From Pseudoalteromonas piscicida (GTDB lineage: Bacteria > Pseudomonadota > Gammaproteobacteria > Enterobacterales > Alteromonadaceae): a stretch of 52,079 nucleotides of DNA. The notes under the pieces were generated by a model. The model saw only the letters and a program-made list of their open reading frames with translations, ran no database searches and had not been told where the DNA came from. A program made the translations under genes and the position numbers. Positions 1 to 8,710 of the stretch are shown here, one piece after another; positions within the stretch are counted from its first letter, which is position 1, and each line of letters opens with the position of its first letter. Location: positions 1-52,079 of the forward strand of contig NZ_NKHF01000087.1 in assembly GCF_002744175.1 (NCBI RefSeq), given 5' to 3'.

Positions 1-16
1 CCCATAAAACTCCGCA

Positions 17-40
17 GTAGGAGCGAGTTTATCTCGCGAT
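17..40. repeat. REP-like palindrome
   Basis: The segment reads GTAGGAGCGAG-tttat-CTCGCGAT, a short hairpin with a GCGAG/CTCGC stem. It resembles the extragenic palindromes (REP) of Pseudomonas, whose core is GTAGGAGCGAG...CTCGCGA. Only one copy is present in the window, so repeat status rests on resemblance alone. The rest of 41-293 shows no gene or structure I can name. Confidence 0.4.
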
Positions 41-293
41 AACTTTAATGATCGACGAATTCAGGTCTATACGTATGATAATGAAGCTTAGACCACTGAT
101 ATCAACTTTTTATGACCTTAACTTATTCACAATTAATTTTCACCGCCGACTGAGTTATTTTTGGGAAAAAGCGGCCGCTACCAGTAATTGAATCAATATC
201 CCAATCAATGTGAAGGGTAAAATACCATGTTAGCTTCGTTACATTTTAGCTGTTAGGGCGAGGTTTCAGACCAGGTTTGACTGCCTGTTTAAA

Positions 294-326
294 CAAAAAA
301 AGAGTGACACCCTGCGTGCGTCACCC
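294..326 (-). terminator. Rho-independent terminator of the DUF417 gene
   Basis: On the minus strand a stem GGGTGAC...GTCACTC (302-308 with 320-326, one G-U pair) is followed by a run of T residues. It lies 34 bases past the stop of the DUF417 gene, in the right orientation to end its transcript. Confidence 0.75.
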
Positions 327-359
327 TTTGCAACAGCGTCTGCTGCATCACAAAATTAA

Positions 360-1223
360 TCAAGCAAAGCTAGGCTTGGCGACGTAAGCCGAACGAGGCT
401 CTAAAGCTAAATAGGCAATGACCAGTAAATTCGCAATAAACCACAGATCTTTAATCACGAATTGGCCTAAGCCACCTAATAAACTCATATCACTAAAGGC
501 ACCCGTTGCTGTAAATAAAAAGCTTTGTGTCATCACAAATACGGCAAGACAACCAAGTCCCGCGATGACAATGATGAGCCGGTGGTTTAACCAAATACCG
601 ACTGCAAGGCCTACGGCCATCAGAATGTCATAAACACCTATCACGTTGGAGGCTTCTTGCACTGTAAATAGCTCATACATCCATGACATAAATGGTGAAG
701 TTTCAACTAATGGCACTATAGCCTTAGCCTCAAGCGCTAAAAACTTCATTCCACCAATCCAAAATAGCACCAAGGCAACAGGGAAATAATTTACCCAAAT
801 TAGCGTTTTCTGACTAACCCGATCACGACAATAAAGAAACAAAGCAATCGGCACCAATGCAAAATACTTAATCACCCCTTGCCCAGAACCGATCACAGGG
901 AAGCCGCCATGCTCTGCAACCCATCGGTTTTCAGCAAATAAAGTCAATAACATAAACAGACTAACAATAGTGATAGAGGCCAAAGGCCACGGTGCTGTAA
1001 TGCTCTTACTTTGATGCAATACAACAAATCCTGCAGAGGCCATGAGCGCAAAACCAAAAACCATCCCTAGGTTCGCCACAGGCACTATATTCGTTAGACC
1101 ATAAAAGCCAAAGGTACTGGATACCGTATTCGCACCAGCACCAAATAAAAATGAAATGCCAAGTAACATTAAGCTCACCGCCAATATACCCGCAACTGAG
1201 TAATCAATCGTTTTGGAAGACAT
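360..1223 (-). CDS. DUF417 family integral membrane protein (YkgB/RclC-like)
   Basis: The protein is about 287 residues and strongly hydrophobic, with roughly eight membrane segments. The C-terminal half carries the DUF417 hallmark (IGGMKF...EAKAIVPLVETSPFMSW, then YDILMAVG). The E. coli members YkgB/RclC are inner-membrane proteins, RclC being linked to survival of reactive chlorine. This protein is longer than RclC because the N-terminal half has extra membrane segments. The ATG at 1223 is preferred over the one at 1235 because GAGG lies six bases upstream. It follows the LysR gene on the same strand after about 55 bases, so the two may be co-transcribed. The substrate or function is unknown. 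Confidence 0.75.
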   Translation of the reverse strand: MSSKTIDYSVAGILAVSLMLLGISFLFGAGANTVSSTFGFYGLTNIVPVANLGMVFGFALMASAGFVVLHQSKSITAPWPLASITIVSLFMLLTLFAENRWVAEHGGFPVIGSGQGVIKYFALVPIALFLYCRDRVSQKTLIWVNYFPVALVLFWIGGMKFLALEAKAIVPLVETSPFMSWMYELFTVQEASNVIGVYDILMAVGLAVGIWLNHRLIIVIAGLGCLAVFVMTQSFLFTATGAFSDMSLLGGLGQFVIKDLWFIANLLVIAYLALEPRSAYVAKPSFA

Positions 1224-1278
1224 CTCTAACCTCATAATATGCTAATGCTTATAAGACCCGACATATCAGAAAAACCAT

Positions 1279-2169
1279 TCACCGACAGTGAAAATTACTT
1301 GCCCACGTTGCGGCAAAATCAATCAAGCGGGTTAACAATGGGCTTTGATACTTATCTTTGCGCGTTACTAACCAAAGTTGCCGAGATAACCGCTTCTCAC
1401 TAGGTATTAGCTGTACGCTTTGCTGTTCAAGGGCATGCGCTACGGCATACTTAGATATACACGCCAGCCCCAGCCCTGCCGCTACACCATTGATGATCGC
1501 CGCAGTAGAATTAAGTTCGAGCGCAGTGCGCCAAGTTGATAATTCGCTGGCAACATGTGCTAAAAAGTACTCCCGACTTCCAGAGCCCTGTTCTCGCAAC
1601 AGCCAACTCGAGTTATGTTGTGCTAATTCAGCAAACCCCTGCACTTCACAGGTTGGGGCACCAACGATACACATTTCATCTTCAAACCAAGGGGTCACAA
1701 TCAAATCCTCACCGGATACAGTTCCTTCAACAAACCCAACGTCTAACTCGTAATCACGCAGCATAGAGCAAACTCGCGCAGTATTTGTAATAAATAATTG
1801 TTGTTTAGTGTGCCCGGTTTGTTGTTGAAAAGACGCTAACATCACAGGCAAAAGTTGATTGCCAGTAGTATCACTGGCGCCAATGTTTAGCTCACCGTAA
1901 AGCGTATCTTTTTCCTTGAAGACAGACTCTAAAAATCGACATCTATCCAGCACTTGATGGGCATGGGGTAACAATAACTCTCCAGCCGGATTGATCATTA
2001 AGCGGTTATTAACGCGGTCAAATAAGGGTTGCTCTAAATGACGCTCAAGTTCTGACAACGCCATACTGACAGCTGCTTTAGTTAAATACAGCTTTTCTGC
2101 TGCCGCAGTGATAGAGCGCTCTTGTACTATCACGGTAAATACTTTGAGTTGCTTGAGAGAAATAGACAT
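1279..2169 (-). CDS. LysR-type transcriptional regulator
   Basis: This is a standard-length LysR protein (296 residues). Residues 1-60 form the winged helix-turn-helix (LKQLKVFTVIVQERSITAAAEKLYLTKAAVSMALSELE in pieces), and the rest is the periplasmic-binding-like effector domain. The N-terminal style is closest to the YeiE/CbbR group. It is divergent from the TDT transporter at 2258 and upstream of the DUF417 gene on its own strand, so both are candidate targets. The 88-base intergenic region carries a 9-bp inverted repeat that may be its operator. The effector cannot be read from sequence. Confidence 0.9.
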   Translation of the reverse strand: MSISLKQLKVFTVIVQERSITAAAEKLYLTKAAVSMALSELERHLEQPLFDRVNNRLMINPAGELLLPHAHQVLDRCRFLESVFKEKDTLYGELNIGASDTTGNQLLPVMLASFQQQTGHTKQQLFITNTARVCSMLRDYELDVGFVEGTVSGEDLIVTPWFEDEMCIVGAPTCEVQGFAELAQHNSSWLLREQGSGSREYFLAHVASELSTWRTALELNSTAAIINGVAAGLGLACISKYAVAHALEQQSVQLIPSEKRLSRQLWLVTRKDKYQSPLLTRLIDFAATWASNFHCR

Positions 2170-2179
2170 CGTTTAGTTT

Positions 2180-2254
2180 AATTGAACGAGAGTTTAAATA
2201 TATTCAGATATTCTTAATCAAACTGCAAGCGTATTATCTCCTCACCGTTCAATT
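2180..2254. promoter_or_regulatory. Inverted repeat in the LysR/TDT divergent promoter region
   Basis: AATTGAACG at 2180-2188 and its exact complement CGTTCAATT at 2246-2254 bracket the intergenic region between the divergent LysR and transporter genes. The spacing of 57 bases (about six helical turns arm to arm) would allow two regulator dimers to interact. That LysR binds here is inference. Confidence 0.35.
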
Positions 2255-2257
2255 GTT

Positions 2258-3247
2258 GTGAAAATACGCATGGTTTTTACTCTGACTTACTTAACAAGAT
2301 TTGCCACCACTGTACCCACGCCTATGTCTGGATTAGCATTGGGACTGGCTAGTATGGGATGGTGCTTAAGCATCTTATTCCCTTCACTCACTTATACAAA
2401 ACCGCTTGGAGCATTAATAGCAGCCGTTATTCTATTGCTGCTAATACTAAAATTTATTCAGCAACCTACACTGTTAAAAGCGGATTTAAGCCATCCCGTT
2501 GTAGGCAGTGTATTACCAACAAGCGCTATGACTCTCATGGTAATTGCGCACAATGTTGCTGATTATTCTTGTAATCTTGCAACGATAATTTGGCTATTGG
2601 CCATTGGACTACATTTTTTATTATTGACCAGTTTTATCTATTTTCGCAGCCGTGACTTTAGCCTTGATCACATCGTTCCAAGCTGGTTTATTCCACCTGT
2701 GGGGTTCGTGGTCGCAGACGTTACTTTTAAAGGAATACCTGCGCTACAGCCTCTCGCTATTGGACTTTGGTATCTTGGCGTCAGCTGTTATTTACTGTTA
2801 CTGCCCATAATGATTTATCGCTTATGCTTCGGTGCGCCATTATCAACACAAACACAGCCCACCATTGCAGTGATGGCAGCACCGGCAAGCTTATGTTTGG
2901 CGGGTTACTTGAGTATTACCTCATTACCCAACTCGGTTTTGGTATTAGGATTATTAACCATCGCTGTGATGATGACTATTTTTGTGTATTTGGCATTTAT
3001 ACAATTGCTTAGGCTACCTTTTAGCCCCGCATTTTCTGCATATACATTTCCGCTTGTCATTGGCGTCACCGCACTCAATAAAGTGAAAAACTGGTCTGGC
3101 TTTTCTGAATTCAGTTCAGGGTGGCACACTCTACTTCATGGGCTGTTTTGGATAGAGCTGGGGATTGCGAGCTTCATTGTTACTTTGGTATGTATTCATT
3201 ACGTCAAGTTTTTCATAAAAATAAATGCTGTAGATTCAGAACATTAA
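2258..3247 (+). CDS. TDT family transporter (TehA/SLAC1-like)
   Basis: This hydrophobic protein of about 329 residues has around ten membrane segments. The N-terminal signature VPTPMSGLALGLASMG and the later LSHPVVGSVLPTSAMTLM are typical of the tellurite-resistance/dicarboxylate transporter (TDT) family, which includes TehA, Mae1 and SLAC1 anion channels. Family members move dicarboxylates, sulfite or small anions; the substrate here is unknown. The start is uncertain: a GTG at 2258 or an ATG at 2270, neither with a clear ribosome binding site. It is divergent from the LysR gene, its probable regulator. Confidence 0.85.
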   Translation: MKIRMVFTLTYLTRFATTVPTPMSGLALGLASMGWCLSILFPSLTYTKPLGALIAAVILLLLILKFIQQPTLLKADLSHPVVGSVLPTSAMTLMVIAHNVADYSCNLATIIWLLAIGLHFLLLTSFIYFRSRDFSLDHIVPSWFIPPVGFVVADVTFKGIPALQPLAIGLWYLGVSCYLLLLPIMIYRLCFGAPLSTQTQPTIAVMAAPASLCLAGYLSITSLPNSVLVLGLLTIAVMMTIFVYLAFIQLLRLPFSPAFSAYTFPLVIGVTALNKVKNWSGFSEFSSGWHTLLHGLFWIELGIASFIVTLVCIHYVKFFIKINAVDSEH

Positions 3248-3273
3248 AAGCAACCATTGCAATTCCCTGTATA

Positions 3274-3325
3274 TTGACTATTTACTTAGCATGCTAACCA
3301 TTTTAAAATAGTTAGCATGCTAAGT
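3274..3325 (+). promoter_or_regulatory. SlyA/MarR-type double operator and promoter
   Basis: Two copies of the perfect 12-bp palindrome TTAGCATGCTAA (3286-3297 and 3312-3323) sit 26 bp apart and form a larger 15-bp perfect inverted repeat (3284-3298 with 3311-3325). The palindrome matches the known SlyA consensus TTAGCAAGCTAA at 11 of 12 positions. A TTGACT box at 3274-3279 is a plausible -35, which would place the operators over the -10 and transcription start. Autorepression of the following marR-efflux operon is the natural inference. Confidence 0.75.
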
Positions 3326-3326
3326 A

Positions 3327-3827
3327 ATGGGTTTTCAAACAATGTCATCTCTTCCTTTTCATGAAACCCTCGACCTAAGCCTGTGCGGTAAATTGGGGCG
3401 AGTACATAGAATTTGCCGTCAAGCGGTAACACAAGCCGTGGAGCCACTGGGTTTTACACAACCGCGTTGGACCGCCATGATGCATATCCATCATCTGGGA
3501 GAAGGATGTACGCAACATCAATTAGCTACCAGTTTAGATATTGAAATGCCAAGCCTAACCCGAACCATGAAGCAATTAGAAGAAAGCAACGTTATTGAGC
3601 GCAGAGTTGATAAGCAAGATAAGCGCTGTCGCAAAATCTACTTCACTGAACATGGGCAATTACAACTGGATAAATTAAAAGCGCGGATCAGTGAAGTAAA
3701 AGCGCATTTGTATCAAGCGCTCAGCGATGACGAGCTCAATGGCATTGCCCATGCGTTGATAAAACTTGAGAACAATGCTCAGCAATTTTGTGACAATGTT
3801 TCTAAAAATGGGAGTACCAGTGAGTAA
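3327..3827 (+). CDS. MarR/SlyA family transcriptional regulator
   Basis: A 166-residue MarR protein with the winged helix near residues 55-110 (CTQHQLATSLDIEMPSLTRTMKQLE, then the wing with RRVDKQDKRCRK). The region PRWTAMMHI is typical of the SlyA branch. It opens a three-gene unit with an HlyD-type and a DUF2955 membrane protein, the usual arrangement for a repressor of its own efflux pump. The stop overlaps the HlyD start by eight bases. The double SlyA-like operator directly upstream supports autoregulation. ATG 3342 is an alternative start. Confidence 0.9.
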   Translation: MGFQTMSSLPFHETLDLSLCGKLGRVHRICRQAVTQAVEPLGFTQPRWTAMMHIHHLGEGCTQHQLATSLDIEMPSLTRTMKQLEESNVIERRVDKQDKRCRKIYFTEHGQLQLDKLKARISEVKAHLYQALSDDELNGIAHALIKLENNAQQFCDNVSKNGSTSE

Positions 3828-4884
3828 GCTTAGTTCAGATCAACAGTTTGCACGCTATGTAAAGGTTTCAATAGCCCTTTTTGCAATATTCTTTAGCTAT
3901 TTTATCTTTGCTGATTTATATATTCCGATGACGCCTCAAGCGCGAGTTTATCATCAAGTTACCAAAGTAACACCGCAAGTCAGTGGAGAGGTTATTACTG
4001 TTCATGTCAGCAATAATCAACGAGTGACACAAGGGGAGTTATTACTCACTATTGACCCGACGCCCTATCAATTAGCTTTTACTCAGGCCAAGCTAAAATT
4101 GGCGGAGGTAAATCAAAAAAACCAACAGCTAGATGCCCAAATCACAGCCATGGAGGCGCAAATTGACGCTGCGGTTGCAAAGCGGGATGAGCAACAACGT
4201 TTGTATAAACGCAGTCAGTCTTTGTTGTCACAGCACTCTATATCACCACAAGAGTCGGATCAGATCCAAGCTAATTACACAGCAGCAAAATCGCAACTAA
4301 GCGCACTTAGGGCTAACTTGAGTGCTCTTGCGTTACAGCGTGGTGCAACAGACGATAACAACATTGCTCTACAGCAAGCGCTAAATGCAGTTGAACAAGC
4401 AAAGTTACAGCTTAGCTATACCCAAATCAGAGCGCCGCATGACGGTATCGTAAGTAACTTGCAAATCACTGCTGGCACTTATGCCCGTGCAGGGATCAGC
4501 CTGACAGGCCTGGTTTCTGACAATCTTGATCTCGCTGCCGACTTTAGAGAAAAGTCGCTATATCATGTAAGACCCGGTGAGCAAGCATTAGTAAGTTTTG
4601 ATGCCCTTCCCGGTAAAGTATATCCCGCGGTGATCAATGAGTTTTCTGCGGGTGTCAGTGATGGACAGCTTGATGCAAATGGTCAATTAGCGCGCGTAGA
4701 AACCTCTAATAGATGGGTGCGTGATGCACAGCGCCAACGCGTTCACCTTGCATTTAATGAACCATTGCCCTTGTTAGCCAGTGGCGCAAGAGCGACAGTG
4801 CAAGTTATGCCACAAAGCAGCTGGCTTGCCACCCTCGCGCAAGCGCAAATCAAATTCGTTAGTTTCCTCCATTACGTCTATTGA
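3820..4884 (+). CDS. HlyD/EmrA family membrane fusion (periplasmic adaptor) protein
   Basis: About 354 residues: one N-terminal membrane anchor (VSIALFAIFFSYFIFADLYIPM), a biotinyl-lipoyl half (VTPQVSGEVITVHVSNNQRV), a long glutamine- and alanine-rich coiled coil, and a beta-barrel region with the RAPHDGIVSN motif. This is the adaptor that links an inner-membrane pump to an outer-membrane channel. GTG 3820 is chosen because GGGAG lies five bases upstream; earlier in-frame ATGs lie inside marR. The partner is the DUF2955 protein directly downstream, giving an AaeAB-like pair. Probable substrates are aromatic acids or other lipophilic compounds (inference). Confidence 0.88.
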   Translation: MSKLSSDQQFARYVKVSIALFAIFFSYFIFADLYIPMTPQARVYHQVTKVTPQVSGEVITVHVSNNQRVTQGELLLTIDPTPYQLAFTQAKLKLAEVNQKNQQLDAQITAMEAQIDAAVAKRDEQQRLYKRSQSLLSQHSISPQESDQIQANYTAAKSQLSALRANLSALALQRGATDDNNIALQQALNAVEQAKLQLSYTQIRAPHDGIVSNLQITAGTYARAGISLTGLVSDNLDLAADFREKSLYHVRPGEQALVSFDALPGKVYPAVINEFSAGVSDGQLDANGQLARVETSNRWVRDAQRQRVHLAFNEPLPLLASGARATVQVMPQSSWLATLAQAQIKFVSFLHYVY

Positions 4885-4885
4885 T

Positions 4886-5917
4886 ATGAAAGTCGAACTA
4901 ACCGCCAATGATCTCAGACAAATGCTACGTATTGCGACGGGCAGCACCTTTGGGTTTGCTTTGAGTAAATTACTGAACTGGCCCTATGGGATCTTTTTTA
5001 CCGTTTATCCGATGCTTATGTTGGGACTTGTGCCGATGCTAAATGCACATATCGTCAGACAGTTTGTGTTAAGCGGCTTAGTATGTGCGTTTTCGGTATT
5101 GATATTACAAGGCTTATTTGGCTTTCATCCGGCGCTCATGTCGCTGCTAACTTTTTCCCTGTTTGCTTTTTTATTTTTGCAAATGAGTAAAGGCGTCAAT
5201 TTTTTGTTTGGCGCCATGAGTGTGGTGGGACTTTCGATCCAGCTACACTTTGCTAGCTATACAGCTAGTAGTGGCGGCTTATATGCCTTAATTGCCAGTA
5301 ACTCTTTAGCCATCATCGTTAGCATTGGCACAGCTTATGTGATGCACTGGTTGTTTCCAGATGTCACCTACAGACAAGCTCCAAACAGGCCTGCAAAAGA
5401 TGCAGCAAGTATCCGCCACGAGGTGTTGTTGTGCGCAAGTGTAGCCACCCTCTCGTTTATGGTTTTTCAAATACTCGATTTGCAAGATTCAGTATCAGCG
5501 CAGGCCGCATCCATTTTAATTCTTTTTCCACTAAGCTGGAAAGCGGCAGGAACTGCGGGCTGGCAACGCGCTGTTGGTACACTGATTGGATGTAACTTAG
5601 CACTAGGAGCACAAATCCTGCTTCAGACATATAGCCAAATCTTGCTGTTTCCTATTTTGCTGTTATGGATCTTAGTCTTCATTTTTAGTCGCTATCACTT
5701 GCTTAGTGGTGGTGCTCCTGGGATTGGCTTTGGTATTATTACCACTTTTGGGATCTTGTTTGGCCAGTCTCTGGCACCTAATCAAGATTTAATCTACAGC
5801 GCACTGTATCGCTTTAGTTCAGTGAGCGTTGCAATTACGGTAAGTCTTTGTGCAATTTACCTTATTCATCGCCTACTTAACCGCTTTAGTGCAACGCGCC
5901 ACCATACCTACGCCTGA
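4886..5917 (+). CDS. DUF2955 family membrane protein, putative efflux pump subunit
   Basis: About 343 residues with some ten hydrophobic segments in two blocks, matching the DUF2955/FUSC-like pattern (RIATGSTFGFALSKLLNWPYG at the N-terminus). These proteins resemble AaeB-type pumps and are regularly found beside HlyD adaptors. The ATG at 4886 lies one base beyond the HlyD stop, so the two are translationally coupled. Frames upstream of this ATG only read through the 3' end of the HlyD gene. Confidence 0.8.
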   Translation: MKVELTANDLRQMLRIATGSTFGFALSKLLNWPYGIFFTVYPMLMLGLVPMLNAHIVRQFVLSGLVCAFSVLILQGLFGFHPALMSLLTFSLFAFLFLQMSKGVNFLFGAMSVVGLSIQLHFASYTASSGGLYALIASNSLAIIVSIGTAYVMHWLFPDVTYRQAPNRPAKDAASIRHEVLLCASVATLSFMVFQILDLQDSVSAQAASILILFPLSWKAAGTAGWQRAVGTLIGCNLALGAQILLQTYSQILLFPILLLWILVFIFSRYHLLSGGAPGIGFGIITTFGILFGQSLAPNQDLIYSALYRFSSVSVAITVSLCAIYLIHRLLNRFSATRHHTYA

Positions 5918-5932
5918 ATAAAAGGAATCCAC

Positions 5933-6604
5933 TTGAAGCTTGGAAAACGCTTGCAGACTTTGCATGATGTTGTTACTGAAAACTATCAACATATTTGGGA
6001 TTGCTGCTGCGATCATGGCCAACTTGGCGCACAATTTTTACATTCGAGCCAAGCACACATACACTTTGTTGATGTAGTCCCAGCGCTTATAGCGAAAGTG
6101 AAACTGGATCTCACACGCTTCTTTCCAGAAACTGAAACGCGCTATAGCCTTTACACCCTAGACGTTGCGAAGCTCCCTCTTGCACAACACTCCGGCAGGC
6201 AGTTAGTGATCATCGCAGGTGTTGGCGGCGACTTAACCGCGGAACTGATGACAAGCCTTTGTTGCAATTTGCGTGGCGATGTCGATTTCTTGCTTTGCCC
6301 AGTTCATCATCACTATACCCTGAGGCAAACCTTACAATCTCTGCCACTTAAGGTGATCCATGAATCGCTGGTTGAAGAAAATCGACGTATTTACGAAGTG
6401 CTCTATCTCACTTCAGGAAAGACTGGCGCTACCATAACTCCATTGGGCGAAGCGATTTGGCAACACGGCACGCTTTCCAAACGCTATTTAGAGAAAACGC
6501 TGGATCATTATGCACGAGTGCCAAAGGCAAACCCGAAGCACAAGCCATTTTATCGGCTTACCAACACCTTACACTATAAAACACAGCGCACTCAGCCAGA
6601 CTAG
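5933..6604 (+). CDS. TrmK-family tRNA (adenine-N1)-methyltransferase-like protein
   Basis: The protein has 223 residues. The N-terminus KLGKRLQTLHDVV followed by WDCCCDHGQLGAQFL is the SAM-binding motif I of the TrmK family, which in Gram-positives methylates N1 of A22 in tRNA. Further motifs are VDVVPALI and IIAGVGGDLTAEL, then a C-terminal LVEENRRIYEVLYL segment typical of the family. TTG 5933 is taken as start because AAAGGAA sits about seven bases upstream and no better codon exists. The tRNA target is not proven for gammaproteobacterial members. Its 3' end overlaps the convergent DUF998 gene by 36 bases. Confidence 0.8.
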   Translation: MKLGKRLQTLHDVVTENYQHIWDCCCDHGQLGAQFLHSSQAHIHFVDVVPALIAKVKLDLTRFFPETETRYSLYTLDVAKLPLAQHSGRQLVIIAGVGGDLTAELMTSLCCNLRGDVDFLLCPVHHHYTLRQTLQSLPLKVIHESLVEENRRIYEVLYLTSGKTGATITPLGEAIWQHGTLSKRYLEKTLDHYARVPKANPKHKPFYRLTNTLHYKTQRTQPD

Positions 6605-7162
6605 CTGAGCGCCATAACTTAATCGCTGATAGAGCCCACTATTACGCTTTTGCTTATAAGCGTTGGCAAGCTGATAGCTAAAACCGATACAAACAAGTAC
6701 ACAAACAGTAGAAAACCAAGCAAATAGCAAATTTAACGGGGTTACAAACCAAACCAATAAAGGTGCGATAAGTAAGCTTAATAGCATGACCATTCCCGCA
6801 AAAGAATGAATATTACATGCTCGACTTGGCGAGGTTGTGTATGGATCAGGATCCATAGGAAAGAAACCCGCAACAGCGGTTGCGAGGCCGTGACACACAA
6901 TCAAACCGCCAATAACACCTAACGCCCAGTTCCCTTCGGGTACTAAGATGATATAAACACCGAAACAACAAAATAGCAGGGCTAAGGGGTAATTATTGAC
7001 TGCAGGAGACAATCGCTCAGTTGGGCTGCCACTGGCGCCTAATTCACTACAGAATTGATTTTTGTGACTATAATTTGGGTAACGCTTGGCAACGCCATAT
7101 ACACCAGCAACCATCCATATCGCAGCTAACAACCCTAAATAACTCATCCACTCTTGATACAT
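6569..7162 (-). CDS. DUF998 family membrane protein
   Basis: About 197 residues with six hydrophobic segments. The motifs CSELGASGSPTERLSPAVNN and GFFPMDPDPYTTSPSRACNIHSFAG fit the DUF998 family of six-helix membrane proteins, distantly related to intramembrane enzymes of the frequenin-like group; no function is assigned. Its end overlaps the convergent TrmK-like gene. The next gene upstream on this strand is a periplasmic binding protein, 71 bases away. Confidence 0.75.
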   Translation of the reverse strand: MYQEWMSYLGLLAAIWMVAGVYGVAKRYPNYSHKNQFCSELGASGSPTERLSPAVNNYPLALLFCCFGVYIILVPEGNWALGVIGGLIVCHGLATAVAGFFPMDPDPYTTSPSRACNIHSFAGMVMLLSLLIAPLLVWFVTPLNLLFAWFSTVCVLVCIGFSYQLANAYKQKRNSGLYQRLSYGAQLVWLSALCFIV

Positions 7163-7233
7163 AACGCCTATCCCTACTGCGCCAACTTTGTTGAAACACT
7201 TTATAGCAAATTTGGGAACTTACAACAGTAATT

Positions 7234-7983
7234 TTAATGGATTTTCCAGCGCTCAAGAATGGTTTGTTGTCGACCACTTTGATTAAGTTCAACCAACGCA
7301 TGCTGAAGTCGATTGGCGAGTTCATTAGGAAACTGAGCGTTGACGGCCAGCCCCAGTTCGCTTGGAAACTGTTCCAAAATGAGTTTGTGCTCTATTGCAG
7401 ATGAATCAAGTCCCAAAGCGGTCAGCTCTTTCTCTAATGTTAGGGTGTTCGTTAAAACAAAATCAATACGCCCTTTAAACAATAAATTCCAAAGGATCTC
7501 ATAATTTGACACCAGTACCAGTTCATATCCCTCAGCAAATCCGTTTTCCTTAAGAAAGGTTTCACTGTAGTAGCCTCTGATGGTGCCAGTACGGTAACGC
7601 TTAGCGGCATTTAAATCTTGAATAGGTGTTTGAGATTGTCTTAGTCCTATGAGCGACGCAGAAGCATGGCACATAGTACCCAAAAATCGAAATTGCAGCG
7701 CCCGTACGGGCGTTTTTAACCAAGATAGTAGCGCAACATTTTGCTTGCTTTCGAACTGATGCAACACCCTAGCCATCGGCATGATCTCGATTTTGGCAAT
7801 AACGTTCGCCTCATCAGCAATCGCTTGGGCCAGTGCAACCAAGCCCCCATCCACTTCGCCCTTGGCATTGATAAAATGATAAGGTGGTAAATCTTCTGCT
7901 ACAAAATGCACTACCTCACGAGTTTCCGTTGCACCTCGTATTGCGATAAACAGCATAAGCAGTAATAGCGTGTTCCTAATCAT
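7234..7983 (-). CDS. Periplasmic substrate-binding protein, SBP_bac_3-like
   Basis: A 249-residue protein with an N-terminal signal peptide (MIRNTLLLLMLFIAIRGATE) followed by a type-II periplasmic binding fold: FVAEDLPPYHFINAKGEVDGGLVALAQAIADEA, a central LNAAKRYRTGTIRGYY segment, and the closing FPSELGLAVNAQ. This group binds polar amino acids or similar solutes, but many marine examples stand alone without ABC permeases and may act as sensors. No transporter genes are adjacent, so the ligand and partner are unknown. Confidence 0.82.
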   Translation of the reverse strand: MIRNTLLLLMLFIAIRGATETREVVHFVAEDLPPYHFINAKGEVDGGLVALAQAIADEANVIAKIEIMPMARVLHQFESKQNVALLSWLKTPVRALQFRFLGTMCHASASLIGLRQSQTPIQDLNAAKRYRTGTIRGYYSETFLKENGFAEGYELVLVSNYEILWNLLFKGRIDFVLTNTLTLEKELTALGLDSSAIEHKLILEQFPSELGLAVNAQFPNELANRLQHALVELNQSGRQQTILERWKIH

Positions 7984-8074
7984 TTTATCTCTAGTAATTA
8001 GATCATCATCTCGTCAGTGTGCCTGCATTTACAATGCAATTCAATTTAACCGCTAGCGTACAAAGACTACAGAG

Positions 8075-8671
8075 TTATTCATCGCATGACGCGCATTGGC
8101 TCCCTTTCACTGCAGCTAACCCCTGCCAATCTTCTAACTCTTGTTCTGGCTTCTGTGCACGAAATTGTTGATACAATGCGATACCTTGCTCATCTTCTAA
8201 AATATCGACCTGTACGCCCTTGCTTTCAAGTAGCGGCTCATTGCCTGAAGCATTAGTGATGTCCCCAACCACGACTCGCTGAAAACCACGCATGTAAAGT
8301 AATGTTGCGCATACATCACAAGGGCTTAGGCTGGTATACAAAGTGGTTTTACTAAAATCAATCCTTCCCGCATCTCGAATTGCCGAGGTTTCGCCGTGGT
8401 TATATGGGTGGTTCTCTTGTACTAACGTATTATGCCCTTTTCCTACAATTTGGTTAGTTTCGTTGTCAACAATAACCGCACCAATTGGACAACCGCCCTC
8501 TTCGTAACCTTTTTTTGCCAATAGCACAGCGATGCGCATAAAGTCTTTATCGCGAAGCTTACGCGTAAAGTCACAATTGAGTAGTACACAAAGACTCTTG
8601 GTTGGCATATGTGCAATGGCATTGAGTGCTTCACTATTTACTTGGGTTTCAGCGTTGAGTAATACAGTCAT
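8075..8671 (-). CDS. Nucleoside/cytosine deaminase (yeast-type cytosine deaminase fold)
   Basis: About 198 residues. After an N-terminal extension of about 45 residues comes a zinc deaminase: GGCPIGAVIVDN, the HGETSAIRDAGR motif (zinc His and catalytic Glu) and LSPCDVCATLL (two zinc Cys). The downstream VVVGDITNASGN...LLESKGVQVDILEDEQ and the tail LEDWQG closely follow yeast Fcy1, which deaminates cytosine to uracil, more than the TadA or guanine deaminase patterns. AAGGAA six bases before ATG 8671 supports the start. It lies 39 bases after the MocR gene and is probably co-transcribed with it. Confidence 0.82.
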   Translation of the reverse strand: MTVLLNAETQVNSEALNAIAHMPTKSLCVLLNCDFTRKLRDKDFMRIAVLLAKKGYEEGGCPIGAVIVDNETNQIVGKGHNTLVQENHPYNHGETSAIRDAGRIDFSKTTLYTSLSPCDVCATLLYMRGFQRVVVGDITNASGNEPLLESKGVQVDILEDEQGIALYQQFRAQKPEQELEDWQGLAAVKGSQCASCDE

Positions 8672-8710
8672 TTTTATTTCCTTGTGGTTTTCTATGATCC
8701 GAGCTTAACG

